Assembly (NCBI GenBank): GCA_038254545.1
Contig: JBBSGB010000005.1
Span: 62,001 to 126,000, forward strand
Length of the DNA stretch: 64,000 nt
Direction of reading: 5' to 3'
DNA from: CAHJXF01 sp038254545
GTDB lineage: Bacteria > Pseudomonadota > Gammaproteobacteria > Burkholderiales > Burkholderiaceae_D
Numbering within the stretch: position 1 is the stretch's first letter; the number at the start of each line of letters is the position of its first letter. A program made the translations under genes and the position numbers. Positions 26,175-36,313 of the stretch are shown here, one piece after another. A model generated the notes under the pieces. That model had not been told where the DNA came from. It made no database searches and worked only from the letters and a program-made list of their open reading frames with translations.

Positions 26175-28040
26175 TCAAGTCGCCGCTTCGATCAGTGCCC
26201 AGATGGCATGTCCGGGCAGGTTGCCGTCGAGGTCCGGATCGGCTTGCTCGCGCGTTGTGTAGATCTGCTGGCCGCGCATGTGAAAGCGATGCGCGGGCAT
26301 TGCTACGCGCTGGGCGGCGAGATTGATCGCGATCGTGAGGACGGCGCCATCGCCCATGTGCCAGCGCGCCACCACCGCCGCCGGACCCACTGCTTCGGCG
26401 CCCAGCGATCGCGCGCCTTCGAGGCGAGGCACGATGTACTTGTGGCGAATCGCCAGCAGGCCGCGCGTGTGCTCGAGCCATGCCGACGACCACGCGAGCC
26501 CCTTGGCGTCGTCGCTGGTCGCGTCGCGTGTCGCTCGATCGAATTCGAGGCGCGACAACTCGAACGTGGCCGGCGCATTGGGATCGGGAATCCGGTAGCG
26601 GCTGGCGGGATCGGAGAAGCCGCGCGCGTTCGCGAATTCGTTTCGGCGCCCATCGCGCACCGCTGCCGCGAGTTCTTCGTCGGGATAGCTCGTGAAATAG
26701 AGGAAGGGTTCGGTCGCCCCCCATTCCTCGCCCATGAACAACAACGGGATCTGGGGCGACAACAGCACCAGAGCCGACGCGGCCCACAGCGCGGCCGGAT
26801 CGGCGAGCGTTGTCAGGCGCTGGCCGAACGCGCGATTGCCGATCTGGTCGTGGTTCTGCAGGAACAACACGAAGGCGGTCGGCGGCAGATCCTTGCTCGG
26901 CTCGCCGCGCGGTACGCCTTCACGAAAGATCGACGGCTGGCCCTGATAGACGAATCCCTCGGCGAGGCAGCGTGCGAGTTTGTCTTCGGGGGCCTCCGCG
27001 AAGTCGACGTAATAGCCATCGGTCTCGCCGGTGAGCAGCACATGCAGGACGTGGTGGCCGTCGTCGTTCCATTGCGCGTCGTAGCCGCGGGTGTTGATGG
27101 GGGTGGGACCGAGCAGATGGGCCGCATTGCCTTCGTGCTCGATCACCAGATGGACATGACGCGAGACGTCGACCATGTCGAGCACGAACATCGACAAGTC
27201 CTTCAACCAGTCCTGCGGCACGATCGAATGGGTCGCATCCAGGCGCAAGCCATCGAGGCGATATTCCATCAGCCAGAAGAGCGCGTTGTTGCGAAAGAAG
27301 TCGCGCACTTCGGCGATGCGGAAATCGATCGCGCGGCCCCACGGCGTCTTGATGTCGTCGCGAAAGAAGGCATCGGCATAGGTGCCGATGTAATTACCTT
27401 CCGGACCGAAGTGGTTGTAGACCACGTCGAGGAACACCATCAGGCCGTGGCCGTGCGCTGCGTCGACCAGAGCCTTGAGTTCGTCCGGTGTGCCATAGGC
27501 GGTATCGGGCGCGAATGGCAATGCGCCGTCGTAGCCCCAGTTGCGCGCACCCGAAAATTCCGCGAGCGGCATCAGCTCGATGGCGGTCACGCCCAGATCG
27601 GCGAGCTGCGGCAGCAGGTGCTGCACACCCCGGAAGCCGCCGGCGAGGCCGACGTGGATTTCGTAGATCACAGTCTCGCACCACGCCCGGCCGCGCCAGT
27701 CGTCATGGATCCAACGATAGGACTCCGGATCGATCACGATGCTCGGGCCGTGCACGTCGTCGACCTGCGCGCGCGACGCGGGATCGGGGACCAGCAATGC
27801 GCCCGCGCCATCGTCACCGTCAGCTTTCGGCACGACCCGATACCGATAGTGCGTCCCTGCGCCGCAGTCGGCATCGACTTCGAACCAGCCCTCTCCGGCC
27901 GTGAGCATCGCGATCTCGTCGCGGCCTTCGATCGCCAGCGATACGCGCTCGCACGACGGCGCCCAGAGTCGAAAGCGGGTGCGATCCGGCGCGATCAATT
28001 CGGCGCCGAAGGGAAGGCGACGGTGATGCCGCAAGGTCAT
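26175..28040 (-). CDS. treZ: Malto-oligosyltrehalose trehalohydrolase
   Basis: 621 residues. An N-terminal E-set domain (RTRFRLWAPSCERVSLAIEG) is followed by a GH13 barrel with LDVVYNHFGPEGNY, nucleophile region LRLDATHSI (about residue 268), acid/base region VIEHEGN (about 299) and FLQNHDQIGNRAFG. It releases trehalose from maltooligosyl-trehalose made by TreY. It overlaps glgX by four bases (ATGA). Together with glgX, malQ and treY it forms a TreX/Y/Z trehalose route from glycogen. Confidence 0.95.
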   Translation of the reverse strand: MTLRHHRRLPFGAELIAPDRTRFRLWAPSCERVSLAIEGRDEIAMLTAGEGWFEVDADCGAGTHYRYRVVPKADGDDGAGALLVPDPASRAQVDDVHGPSIVIDPESYRWIHDDWRGRAWCETVIYEIHVGLAGGFRGVQHLLPQLADLGVTAIELMPLAEFSGARNWGYDGALPFAPDTAYGTPDELKALVDAAHGHGLMVFLDVVYNHFGPEGNYIGTYADAFFRDDIKTPWGRAIDFRIAEVRDFFRNNALFWLMEYRLDGLRLDATHSIVPQDWLKDLSMFVLDMVDVSRHVHLVIEHEGNAAHLLGPTPINTRGYDAQWNDDGHHVLHVLLTGETDGYYVDFAEAPEDKLARCLAEGFVYQGQPSIFREGVPRGEPSKDLPPTAFVLFLQNHDQIGNRAFGQRLTTLADPAALWAASALVLLSPQIPLLFMGEEWGATEPFLYFTSYPDEELAAAVRDGRRNEFANARGFSDPASRYRIPDPNAPATFELSRLEFDRATRDATSDDAKGLAWSSAWLEHTRGLLAIRHKYIVPRLEGARSLGAEAVGPAAVVARWHMGDGAVLTIAINLAAQRVAMPAHRFHMRGQQIYTTREQADPDLDGNLPGHAIWALIEAAT

Positions 28041-30169
28041 GTATATGCCGTGTGTCCCGCACGATGCCGTGCGACCAGCAGCATCGCGCTATGCGACGCG
28101 ACCTCGACGATTTCGCTCTTGCACGCGGCCTCGTGGCGATCGGGATGCGCGCTGTCGAGCACGATCCTCCAGCGCAGCGCAGGCTCGGGCAAGGTGAACG
28201 TGTGGTTGTCCGACGCGCCGTTGATCAGCAGCAGCGTCGCATCCAGCGCAGTGTCGAGATTCGCGTTCGGACCCGACGAGCAGACGCGACGGCATGCGAG
28301 CAAGCGGCCTTCGGTGAATTGCCAGGCCTCGTCCGTCATCGCGTCGCCCTTCTCGTCGAACCAGCCGATGTCGGTGAGTCCGTCACCGAGGTCGGAGACG
28401 CCTTTCATGAAGTCATTCGCGCGCAGAGGCGAATGCGCGGCACGCAAGGCGATCAGGCGCGCGGTGAACGCAGCCAACGCGCGGCCGGTGTCGCTGTCGG
28501 CCACGGCCCAGTCGAACCACGAGATCTCGCTGTCCTGGCAATAGGCGTTGTTGCTGCCTTGTTGCGAGCGGCCGAACTCGTCGCCGCCCAGAAGCATCGG
28601 CGTGCCGTGCGAGCAGAGCAGCGTCATCAGCATCGAGCGATGTACCTTGGCGCGGGTCGCCGCGATACCCGCATCGTCGGTCGGTCCTTCGACGCCCCAG
28701 TTGAAGCTGTGGTTGTCGTCGGCGCCGTCGCGGTTGTCTTCGTGATTGGCGTCGTTGTGCTTGGCGTTGTACGAGACCAGGTCGGCCATCGTGAAGCCGT
28801 CGTGCGCGGTGATGAAATTGACCGAGGCCCACGGCCGTCGATGTTGATGATCGAAGAGATCCGCCGATCCGTGCAGGCGCGCCGCGATTGCGCCGAGCAG
28901 TCCCGCATCTCCCTTCCAGAATCGCCGCACGTCGTCGCGATAGCGGCCGTTCCATTCGGCGAGGCCGGGCGGATGATTGCCGAGTTGATAGCCGCCGGGC
29001 CCGAGGTCCCAGGGTTCGGAGATCAGCTTGACGGACGCGAGCGTCGGATCCTGGCGCAGGGCGTCGAAGAAGCCGCCGTTAGGATCGAAGCCGGTCGCCT
29101 CGCGGCCGAGCGTGACGCCGAGGTCGAAGCGAAAGCCATCGACGTGGAACTCGTCGACCCAGTAGCGCAGCGAGTCCATGATCAACTGGATCACGCGCGG
29201 GTGCGAGGTGTTGACGGTGTTGCCGCAGCCGGTGTCGTTGATGCAGTGACGCGGGTTGTCGGGCAACAGGCGGTAATAGCTGGCGTTGTCGATGCCACGA
29301 AACGAGAGCGTGGGGCCGAGCTCGCCTTCTTCGCAAGTGTGGTTGTAGACCACGTCGAGGATCACCTGGATGCCGGCCGCATGCAGGCGCTTGATGGCCG
29401 TGCGGATCTCGTTCAATTCGCCGCTTGCGAGATATTGTGGTTCGGGCGCGAAGTGGGCGAGCGTGTTGTAACCCCAGTAGTTGCGCAACTGCTTCTCGAC
29501 CAAGCGCCGGTCCTGCAGCAGCGCGTGGATCGGCAACAGCTCGATCGCGGTGATGCCGAGCTTGACCAGGTGGTCGATCGCGGCCGGGTCGGCGAGCCCG
29601 GCGAACGTCCCGCGCTCGTCGGCGCGGATGCGCTCGTTCTTCATCGTGTAGCCGCGCACATGGGCTTCGTAGATCACGCTGTGCTGCATCGGCGTGTTCG
29701 GAGAGCGGTCGCGGCCCCACTTGAAGACCTCGTCGACCACGACCGCCTTGGGCATCGCCGCGGCCGAATCGCGTCGATCGAAGCTCAGGTCGGCGCGCGG
29801 CGAATGCAGCCGATAGCCGTAGAGCGCGTCGGTCCACTTGAGCTGGCCCGCGAGCTTCTTCGCGTAGGGGTCGAGCAGCAGCTTGTGCGGGTTGAAGCGA
29901 TGCCCGTGCTCGGGACGATAGGGCCCGTGAGCGCGATAGCCGTAGAGCTGTCCGGCGCGCACCGTCGGCAGGTAGCCGTGCCAGATTTCGTCGATGCATT
30001 CGGGTAGGTGATAGCGCGCGATCTCCTTGCGACCGCTCGGGTCGAACAGGCACAGCTCGATCGAGTCGGCGTGCGCCGAGAAGATCGCGAAGTTGACGCC
30101 GTCGTCGTCAGCCGTTGCGCCAAGCGGGTACGGCAGACCCGGCTGGATGCCGTCTGGCGGATACCACAT
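28037..30169 (-). CDS. glgX: Glycogen debranching enzyme (isoamylase type)
   Basis: 710 residues. An N-terminal domain (PYPLGATADDDGVNFAIFSAHADSIELCLFD) is followed by GH13 motifs VVYNHTCEEGELGP, nucleophile region FRFDLGVTLGRE (about residue 350), acid/base LISEPWDLGPGGYQLG (about 386) and ITAHDGFTMADLVSYN. It hydrolyses alpha-1,6 branches and feeds linear chains to TreY/TreZ and MalQ; in trehalose operons the same enzyme is called TreX. It starts three bases after the glgB stop. Confidence 0.95.
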   Translation of the reverse strand: MWYPPDGIQPGLPYPLGATADDDGVNFAIFSAHADSIELCLFDPSGRKEIARYHLPECIDEIWHGYLPTVRAGQLYGYRAHGPYRPEHGHRFNPHKLLLDPYAKKLAGQLKWTDALYGYRLHSPRADLSFDRRDSAAAMPKAVVVDEVFKWGRDRSPNTPMQHSVIYEAHVRGYTMKNERIRADERGTFAGLADPAAIDHLVKLGITAIELLPIHALLQDRRLVEKQLRNYWGYNTLAHFAPEPQYLASGELNEIRTAIKRLHAAGIQVILDVVYNHTCEEGELGPTLSFRGIDNASYYRLLPDNPRHCINDTGCGNTVNTSHPRVIQLIMDSLRYWVDEFHVDGFRFDLGVTLGREATGFDPNGGFFDALRQDPTLASVKLISEPWDLGPGGYQLGNHPPGLAEWNGRYRDDVRRFWKGDAGLLGAIAARLHGSADLFDHQHRRPWASVNFITAHDGFTMADLVSYNAKHNDANHEDNRDGADDNHSFNWGVEGPTDDAGIAATRAKVHRSMLMTLLCSHGTPMLLGGDEFGRSQQGSNNAYCQDSEISWFDWAVADSDTGRALAAFTARLIALRAAHSPLRANDFMKGVSDLGDGLTDIGWFDEKGDAMTDEAWQFTEGRLLACRRVCSSGPNANLDTALDATLLLINGASDNHTFTLPEPALRWRIVLDSAHPDRHEAACKSEIVEVASHSAMLLVARHRAGHTAYT

Positions 30170-30172
30170 CGA

Positions 30173-32758
30173 TCAACCCCTGATGGAAATGTTGTTGTTG
30201 TCGGAATGATCGGTGCTCGCCGATTCGAGTACCAGCGCGGCGAGCGGTGGCAAGGTCAGCGTGACCGATGCCGGCAGTCCATGCGCGCCGTCATCGCTCG
30301 CAAGCACGGCACCCCCGTTGCCGATACCCGAGCCGCCGTACACGGCGGCGTCGCTGTTCAGGCGCTCGTGCCACATGCCCGCATGCGGCACACCGATCCG
30401 GTAGCCGTGCCGCACCACCGGCGTCATGTTGACGACGACGACCACCGCGCGTGACGCATCGCGCCCGATGCGCCGGAACGCGAAGACGCTGTTGGCGCGG
30501 TCGTCGCCCACGATCCATGCGAAGCCCGACGGATCGCTGTCCTTCTCGTGCAGCGCGGGCGACTCGGCATAGAGCCGATTGAGATCGCGCACCAGCGTTT
30601 GCAGGCCGCGATGCCGGGGGTCATCGAGCAGATTCCAGTCGGGCGAGCCATCGTGATTCCATTCCTTCCACTCGCCCAGCTCGCAGCCCATGAACAGCAG
30701 CTTCTTGCCGGGATGCGTCCACATGAACGACAGGTAGGCGCGCAGGTTCGCGCGCTTCTGCCATTCGTCGCCGGGCATCTTGTTCAGCAGCGAACCCTTG
30801 CCGTGCACCACTTCGTCGTGCGAGATGGGCAGCACGAAGCGCTCGGAATATGCGTACACCATGCCGAAGGTCATGTCGTCGTGATGCCAGCCGCGATGGA
30901 TCGCGTCGTGCTCGATGTAGCGCAGCGTGTCATGCATCCAGCCCATGTTCCACTTGTACGAGAAGCCCAGGCCACCGGAGGAAACCGGCGCCGTCACGCC
31001 CGGCCACGCGGTCGATTCCTCGGCGATCATCATCGCACCCGGGCAGCGTTCGCCGACCACCGTGTTGAGCTCCTTGATGAAGGCGACCGCTTCGAGATTC
31101 TCGCGGCCGCCGTGGATGTTGGGCACCCATTCGCCCGCCTTGCGGCTGTAGTCGCGATAGAGCATCGACGCGACCGCATCGACGCGCAAGCCATCGACGT
31201 GATAACGCTCCAGCCATTCGAGCGCGGATGCGATCAGGAACCCGCGCACCTCGTTGCGGCCGAAGTTGTAGATCAGCGTGTTCCAGTCCTGATGGAAACC
31301 TTCGCGCGGATCGGCGTGTTCGTAGAGCGCGCTGCCGTCGAAGCGCGCGAGGCCATGCGCATCGTTCGGGAAATGCGCCGGCACCCAGTCGAGGATCACG
31401 CCGATGCCGGCCTGATGGCAGCGATCGACGAAGCGCGCGAAGTCCGCGGGCGAGCCGAAACGCGCGGTGGGCGCAAACAGGCCGAGCGGCTGGTAGCCCC
31501 AAGAGCCGCCGAACGGATGCTCCATCACCGGCAGGAACTCGAGGTGCGTGAAGCCCATCGCTTTCGCATACGGAATCAGGCGTTCGCTCAGCGCATTCCA
31601 ATCGAAGCTGCGGCCGCCGTGCTCCGTGTCATCGTTCATAGTGCGCAGCCAAGACCCGACGTGGACTTCGTAGATCGAGAGCGGCGCACCGGGCGCGTGA
31701 CGCGTCGCGCGCTCGTTCATCCATGTGGAATCCGTCCACGCGAGCGGCGTGTCGTCGGGAACCACCGACGCGGTCGCCGGCGGCAGGTCGGTGGCCAGTG
31801 CGACCGGATCGGCTTTCAGCGGCAGCAACGCGCCACCGGCGCCAACGATCTCGTACTGATAGCGCGCGCCTGCCGAGACCTGCGGGATGAACAATTCCCA
31901 CACCCCCGCTTCGAGACGACGACGCATCGCATGGCGCCGACCGTCCCATCCGTTGAAGTCGGCGACCACCGATACGCGCTGCGCGTTGGGCGCCCAGACC
32001 GCGAAGCGCGTGCCGGCCACGCCCTGCACGCGCGCGACGTGTGCGCCGAGACTCTCGCCCAGTTGATGGTGGCGACCTTCGCCGATCAGATGAAGATCGA
32101 GCGGACCGAGCAGCGGCCCGAATGCATAGGGATCGTCGATCTCCTGCGTAACGGTGTCGCCGTTCGCGGCGGGCCACACGACGCGGAGACGATAGGGCGG
32201 GGAAGAGAGCGGCGCGCCGTCGTCGACCTTCGGGAAGGCCGCGACGCTGCCTTCGAAGAGTCCCGCATCGTGGATGCGGACCAGGGTGCCGAGCGAGCGC
32301 GGGGAAGCATTCGTTGCCTCACGCGCGACCACTTCGACCGATAACGCATTCGGGAGCAATGCACGCACGACCGTGACACCCCCCGCGTCGGTACCGGACG
32401 CGTGCGGACCCAGCACGGCGAATGGGTCGCCATGCCGCGCGACGATCAGAGCTTCGATCACGCTGCTGGCGAGTGACGGAACCGGAAGCGGCTCGACCGC
32501 GTCGGCAGCGCGCGGTTGCTGCGATCGATGCGCGTCGCTCGGGTCGGCGGCAGCCAGCTGAGTCGTCGGTTGATTCGCATCTTTCATCGTCAGTGCCGAC
32601 GCCGCGACGCTCGCGACAATCGCCGCCGTGCGTTCGATCGCCGCACTGGTCGCCGCGGGATCGATGCCACGCTGCTTCGCGACGCGTTTTACAGCGGACT
32701 GTTTCGTCGCCGCCCGTTTTTTCGCCGGGACTTCTTCGGTTTTGGATTTGGTGGCCAT
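30173..32758 (-). CDS. glgB: 1,4-alpha-glucan branching enzyme with basic N-terminal extension
   Basis: 861 residues, longer than the usual 720-760. The extra part is an N-terminal Lys/Ala/Arg-rich tail (about 1-60; MATKSKTEEVPAKKRAATKQ...) resembling histone-H1-like low-complexity tails, then an Ala-rich helix. Standard GlgB follows: an N1 domain (HGDPFAVLGPH), CBM48 (TRFAVWAPNAQRVSVVADFNGWDG), and a GH13 core with LRVDAVASMLYRDYSR (nucleophile, about 526), MMIAEESTAWPGVT (acid/base, about 578) and DEVVHGKGSLLNKMPGD. It makes alpha-1,6 branches in the glucan built by GlgE. It sits 15 bases after the treS fusion. Confidence 0.95.
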   Translation of the reverse strand: MATKSKTEEVPAKKRAATKQSAVKRVAKQRGIDPAATSAAIERTAAIVASVAASALTMKDANQPTTQLAAADPSDAHRSQQPRAADAVEPLPVPSLASSVIEALIVARHGDPFAVLGPHASGTDAGGVTVVRALLPNALSVEVVAREATNASPRSLGTLVRIHDAGLFEGSVAAFPKVDDGAPLSSPPYRLRVVWPAANGDTVTQEIDDPYAFGPLLGPLDLHLIGEGRHHQLGESLGAHVARVQGVAGTRFAVWAPNAQRVSVVADFNGWDGRRHAMRRRLEAGVWELFIPQVSAGARYQYEIVGAGGALLPLKADPVALATDLPPATASVVPDDTPLAWTDSTWMNERATRHAPGAPLSIYEVHVGSWLRTMNDDTEHGGRSFDWNALSERLIPYAKAMGFTHLEFLPVMEHPFGGSWGYQPLGLFAPTARFGSPADFARFVDRCHQAGIGVILDWVPAHFPNDAHGLARFDGSALYEHADPREGFHQDWNTLIYNFGRNEVRGFLIASALEWLERYHVDGLRVDAVASMLYRDYSRKAGEWVPNIHGGRENLEAVAFIKELNTVVGERCPGAMMIAEESTAWPGVTAPVSSGGLGFSYKWNMGWMHDTLRYIEHDAIHRGWHHDDMTFGMVYAYSERFVLPISHDEVVHGKGSLLNKMPGDEWQKRANLRAYLSFMWTHPGKKLLFMGCELGEWKEWNHDGSPDWNLLDDPRHRGLQTLVRDLNRLYAESPALHEKDSDPSGFAWIVGDDRANSVFAFRRIGRDASRAVVVVVNMTPVVRHGYRIGVPHAGMWHERLNSDAAVYGGSGIGNGGAVLASDDGAHGLPASVTLTLPPLAALVLESASTDHSDNNNISIRG

Positions 32759-32773
32759 CGTTCGAGAATGCGC

Positions 32774-35700
32774 TCAGTTGGGCTCGGCGCTCGGCCCTGG
32801 TGACAACAACTCCTTCGCCAATTCAGCAAGACCGGCGAGCGGCACACCGATCCACGTCGGTCGGTTCGCCGCTTCGTAGCAAAGCTCATAGGCGGCCTTC
32901 TCGATCGTGAACAGGTCGAGCAGCGCCGCTTCGCCCTCCTCGTGATCCCAGCGGTGATCGATGCGCTGGGCCTCTTCGCGATACGACACCAGGAATGCCT
33001 TCTTCGCGGCCGGCATGTAGCGCGCAACGATGTCGCGCTTCTTGGCCTCGCCGGCTTCGCCGACGTCGACGGGACCGGTCTTGAGGCTCATTGCGGCCGC
33101 GTAGTCGATCGAACGCAACAGGCCGGCCACGTCGCGCAACGGGCTCATCTTCGCGCGTCGCTCCGCCAGCGTCTTGGCGGGCTCGCCTTCGAAGTCGATG
33201 ATCACCGCATCGCCCTGCGTGACCAGCACCTGGCCCAGGTGGAAGTCACCGTGGATGCGGATGGCGAGCGAGCCGGTCGCGTGCTTGGCGAGCTTCATCG
33301 CGGCGCGCGTGAAGGCCGTACGCTCCTTCACGAGAGTGGCCGCGACTTCGCGCTCGGACGCGCTCCACGCTGCGTCATCGCCGCGCAATCGTTCCTCGAG
33401 CACGTCGAGCGCCGCGTCGATCTGCGCGATCGCAGCTTCCCCCCAACTTTGGGCCATCGGCGCATTGACACGCTCGGGCGCAAACGCGGGGTCGTCGCAC
33501 GCTTCTGCGAGCACCGCGTGCAACTCGCCGAGCCGCGTACCGAGTACGGTTGCGCCGACCTCGAGTTCGGCGAGCGCCGCTGCCTCGAGCTCCTCGAACT
33601 TCTCGCGCGACGTATCGCCTGCGTCGGTCGCGACCGCTTCGTCAGGGACCGTGGTTGTGGCCAGCGCCGGCAGACTGACCGTGGTCTGATGGAAGACGCG
33701 CTCGAGCACATTCAGCGTCCATTGCCAGGCATCGCCCTGGTTGTGAATGTAGCGCTGCAGGACGATCAGCAGATGCGGCGTCCCGTCGCTGCTGGTGCGT
33801 GTGACTTCACCGAGCAGCGACGACGCGTTCGCATAGCCGCGTTCGCTCAACAAACGCGTCATCTCGGCCTCGGGATTGATGCCCGGCGTAATCCGTCGCA
33901 CCACCTTGAGCACCGCGGCGTCGCCGATCACCAGCGAACTGTTGGTCTGCTCGGCGGAAAGCCAGCGCACGCCGGTGCCGGCGCCAGCAATGGCTTCGAG
34001 TTGCGGAAGCAACTCGTAGAGCAACACGGTCGGCACGAAATGCACCACGCCTTCGTCGCTGCTCACGCGCGCACGCTCGGTCAGCAGATGGACGATGTGA
34101 TGCGCGAAGTCGGGAAGGGCGAACGCATCGGTGAGAAAGCCCACCTGACGACCGCGACGCACGCGCGCGAGCGCGAGCTGCATCGGCAACGCGGAAACCG
34201 ATTCGTCTTCACCGAAGAATCCGAACGGCAACAGATAGCGATCGACTGCGCGCTCGGCCGCGCGGTCGGACCCCGCGGGGCCGCGCGCCGCATGCGTTTC
34301 GATCTCGACCATCAGCAGCGGCCGGCCGTCGCGCGGCAGGCGCGTCGCAAGCGCGATGCGCGTGCGCGGCGGTTTGCCGTCCTTCTGCCCGAACCAGCGG
34401 CGCTTCTGCAGATAGCTCGGCAGGATGTCGTTCTCGAGTTGCACGCGCGTTCGACCGACGATCAATTCATCGATGCCCTTGCGCACGACCAGCGTCACGT
34501 AATCGGGCATTGCTTCAGGCGCGGGCACGTGCCACACCGGCAACTGCGCCTCGGCCGCAAGCGTGAACCAGAAGAAGCCGTAAGGCGGCAGGGTAAGGAC
34601 GTATGGCAAAGGTCCGATCACCGGGAACAACGAACCGCCGATCATCTCGACCGGAACGCGGCCGCTGAACTCGGAGATCTCGAGTTCGACCGGTTGTGCC
34701 GAGCGCGAGACATTTGCGACGCACAGGATCGTCTCGACTTGTCCCGCGTCATTTACGTATTCGCGCAGATAGGCAAACACCTTGCGGTTGAGGGGAGACA
34801 ACGTGCGCAGCCTGCCGCGCCCGAACGCGCGATGCTGCGAACGGACCGCGAGCATGCGTCGCGTCCAGTTCAGCATCGAGTGCGGGTCGGCGTCCTGGCT
34901 CTCGACGTTGACCGCTTCGAAGCCATAGAGCGGATCCATGATCGCGGGCAGCACCAGCGAGGCCGGATTGGCGCGCGAGAAGCCGCCGTTGCGATCGGGC
35001 GACCACTGCATCGGCGTCCGCACGCCGTCGCGGTCCCCGAGATGGATGTTGTCACCCATGCCGATCTCGTCGCCGTAATAGATCACCGGCGTTCCGGGCA
35101 TCGACAGCAACAGTGAGTTCATCAGCTCGATGCGGCGGCGATCGCGTTCGAGCAGCGGCGCGAGACGCCGGCGGATGCCGAGGTTGATGCGCGCGCGCCG
35201 GTCGGACGCGTAGAAATTCCACAGGTAGTCGCGCTCGCGGTCCGTGACCATCTCGAGCGTGAGTTCGTCGTGGTTGCGCAGGAAGATGGCCCATTGGCAA
35301 TTGGCTGGAATGTCGGGCGTCTGCCTGAGAATGTCGGTGATCGGAAAGCGATCTTCCTGCGCGATCGCCATGTACATGCGCGGCATCAGCGGGAAGTTGA
35401 AGGCCATGTGGCATTCGTCGCCGTTGCCGAAATACTGCTGCGTATCCTCGGGCCACATATTGGCTTCAGCCAGCAGCATGCGGCCGGGATAGTCGCGATC
35501 GACTTCGGCGCGGATGGTCTTCAGGATCGCGTGCGTCTCGGGGAGGTTCTCGTTACTGGTGCCTTCGCGCTCGATCAGGTAAGGCACCGCGTCGAGCCGC
35601 AGGCCGTCGATGCCGACATCGAGCCACCAGCGCATCACGTTGATCACGGCCTTCAACACCTGCGGGTTGTCGAAATTCAGATCGGGCTGATGCGAGAAGA

Positions 35701-36313
35701 AGCGATGCCAGAAGTAGGCGCCGGCGACCGGGTCCCAGGTCCAGTTCGATTTCTCCGTGTCGCAGAAAATGATGCGCGTGCCCGCGTACGCCTGGTCGTT
35801 GTCCGACCACACGTAGTAGTTGCGATGCGCCGAGCCCGGCTTTGCGCTGCGCGCGCGCTGGAACCACGCGTGCTGGTCGGACGTGTGGTTGATGACCAGC
35901 TCGGTGATCACGCGCAGCTTCCTCTTGTGCGCTTCGGCGATGAAGCGCTTGGCGTCGGCCATCGTGCCGTAGTCGGGATGCACGCCGGTGTATTCGGCGA
36001 TGTCGTAGCCGTCGTCGCGGCGCGGGCTCGGATAGAAGGGCAGCAGCCAGATGGTGTTCACGCCCAGCGACGCGATGTAGTCGAGCTTCTGCATCAGGCC
36101 GGCGAAGTCACCGATGCCGTCGCCATTCGCATCCATGTACGACTTGACGTGCAACTGATAGACGACCGCGTCCTTGTACCAGAGCGGATCGTCGGCGGGT
36201 GCGCTCGAAGCGTCGGGCTTCTTCGCTTTCGTCTTCGCGTGAACTTCTGAAACGCGCGTGACGGTCGCGCTGTTCGCGGCAGGTTCGAATTCTGCGGTCC
36301 AGGGATCGCTCAT
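32774..36313 (-). CDS. treS: Trehalose synthase - maltokinase fusion (TreS-Pep2)
   Basis: 1179 residues. The N-terminal GH13 TreS part (about 45-590) interconverts trehalose and maltose: DPLWYKDAVVYQLHVKSYMD, LRLDAVPYLIEREGTSNENL (nucleophile, about 240), MLLAEANMWPED (about 282), FLRNHDELTLEMV. The C-terminal part (about 690-1179) is a maltokinase of aminoglycoside-kinase-like fold with RRWFGQKDG at its start and the catalytic loop IRIHGDFHLGQVL plus IIDFEGEP (about 1020-1045). It yields maltose-1-phosphate for GlgE. Start ATG 36313 overlaps the glgE stop by four bases. Such fusions are known, so this is normal for the family. Confidence 0.96.
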   Translation of the reverse strand: MSDPWTAEFEPAANSATVTRVSEVHAKTKAKKPDASSAPADDPLWYKDAVVYQLHVKSYMDANGDGIGDFAGLMQKLDYIASLGVNTIWLLPFYPSPRRDDGYDIAEYTGVHPDYGTMADAKRFIAEAHKRKLRVITELVINHTSDQHAWFQRARSAKPGSAHRNYYVWSDNDQAYAGTRIIFCDTEKSNWTWDPVAGAYFWHRFFSHQPDLNFDNPQVLKAVINVMRWWLDVGIDGLRLDAVPYLIEREGTSNENLPETHAILKTIRAEVDRDYPGRMLLAEANMWPEDTQQYFGNGDECHMAFNFPLMPRMYMAIAQEDRFPITDILRQTPDIPANCQWAIFLRNHDELTLEMVTDRERDYLWNFYASDRRARINLGIRRRLAPLLERDRRRIELMNSLLLSMPGTPVIYYGDEIGMGDNIHLGDRDGVRTPMQWSPDRNGGFSRANPASLVLPAIMDPLYGFEAVNVESQDADPHSMLNWTRRMLAVRSQHRAFGRGRLRTLSPLNRKVFAYLREYVNDAGQVETILCVANVSRSAQPVELEISEFSGRVPVEMIGGSLFPVIGPLPYVLTLPPYGFFWFTLAAEAQLPVWHVPAPEAMPDYVTLVVRKGIDELIVGRTRVQLENDILPSYLQKRRWFGQKDGKPPRTRIALATRLPRDGRPLLMVEIETHAARGPAGSDRAAERAVDRYLLPFGFFGEDESVSALPMQLALARVRRGRQVGFLTDAFALPDFAHHIVHLLTERARVSSDEGVVHFVPTVLLYELLPQLEAIAGAGTGVRWLSAEQTNSSLVIGDAAVLKVVRRITPGINPEAEMTRLLSERGYANASSLLGEVTRTSSDGTPHLLIVLQRYIHNQGDAWQWTLNVLERVFHQTTVSLPALATTTVPDEAVATDAGDTSREKFEELEAAALAELEVGATVLGTRLGELHAVLAEACDDPAFAPERVNAPMAQSWGEAAIAQIDAALDVLEERLRGDDAAWSASEREVAATLVKERTAFTRAAMKLAKHATGSLAIRIHGDFHLGQVLVTQGDAVIIDFEGEPAKTLAERRAKMSPLRDVAGLLRSIDYAAAMSLKTGPVDVGEAGEAKKRDIVARYMPAAKKAFLVSYREEAQRIDHRWDHEEGEAALLDLFTIEKAAYELCYEAANRPTWIGVPLAGLAELAKELLSPGPSAEPN

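Noticed and set aside
23783..26326. Long plus-strand open frame opposite malQ (about 847 codons)
   Set aside because: Shadow of a GC-rich gene: Arg/His/Ala-rich composition with no domain; the minus strand encodes a clear MalQ.
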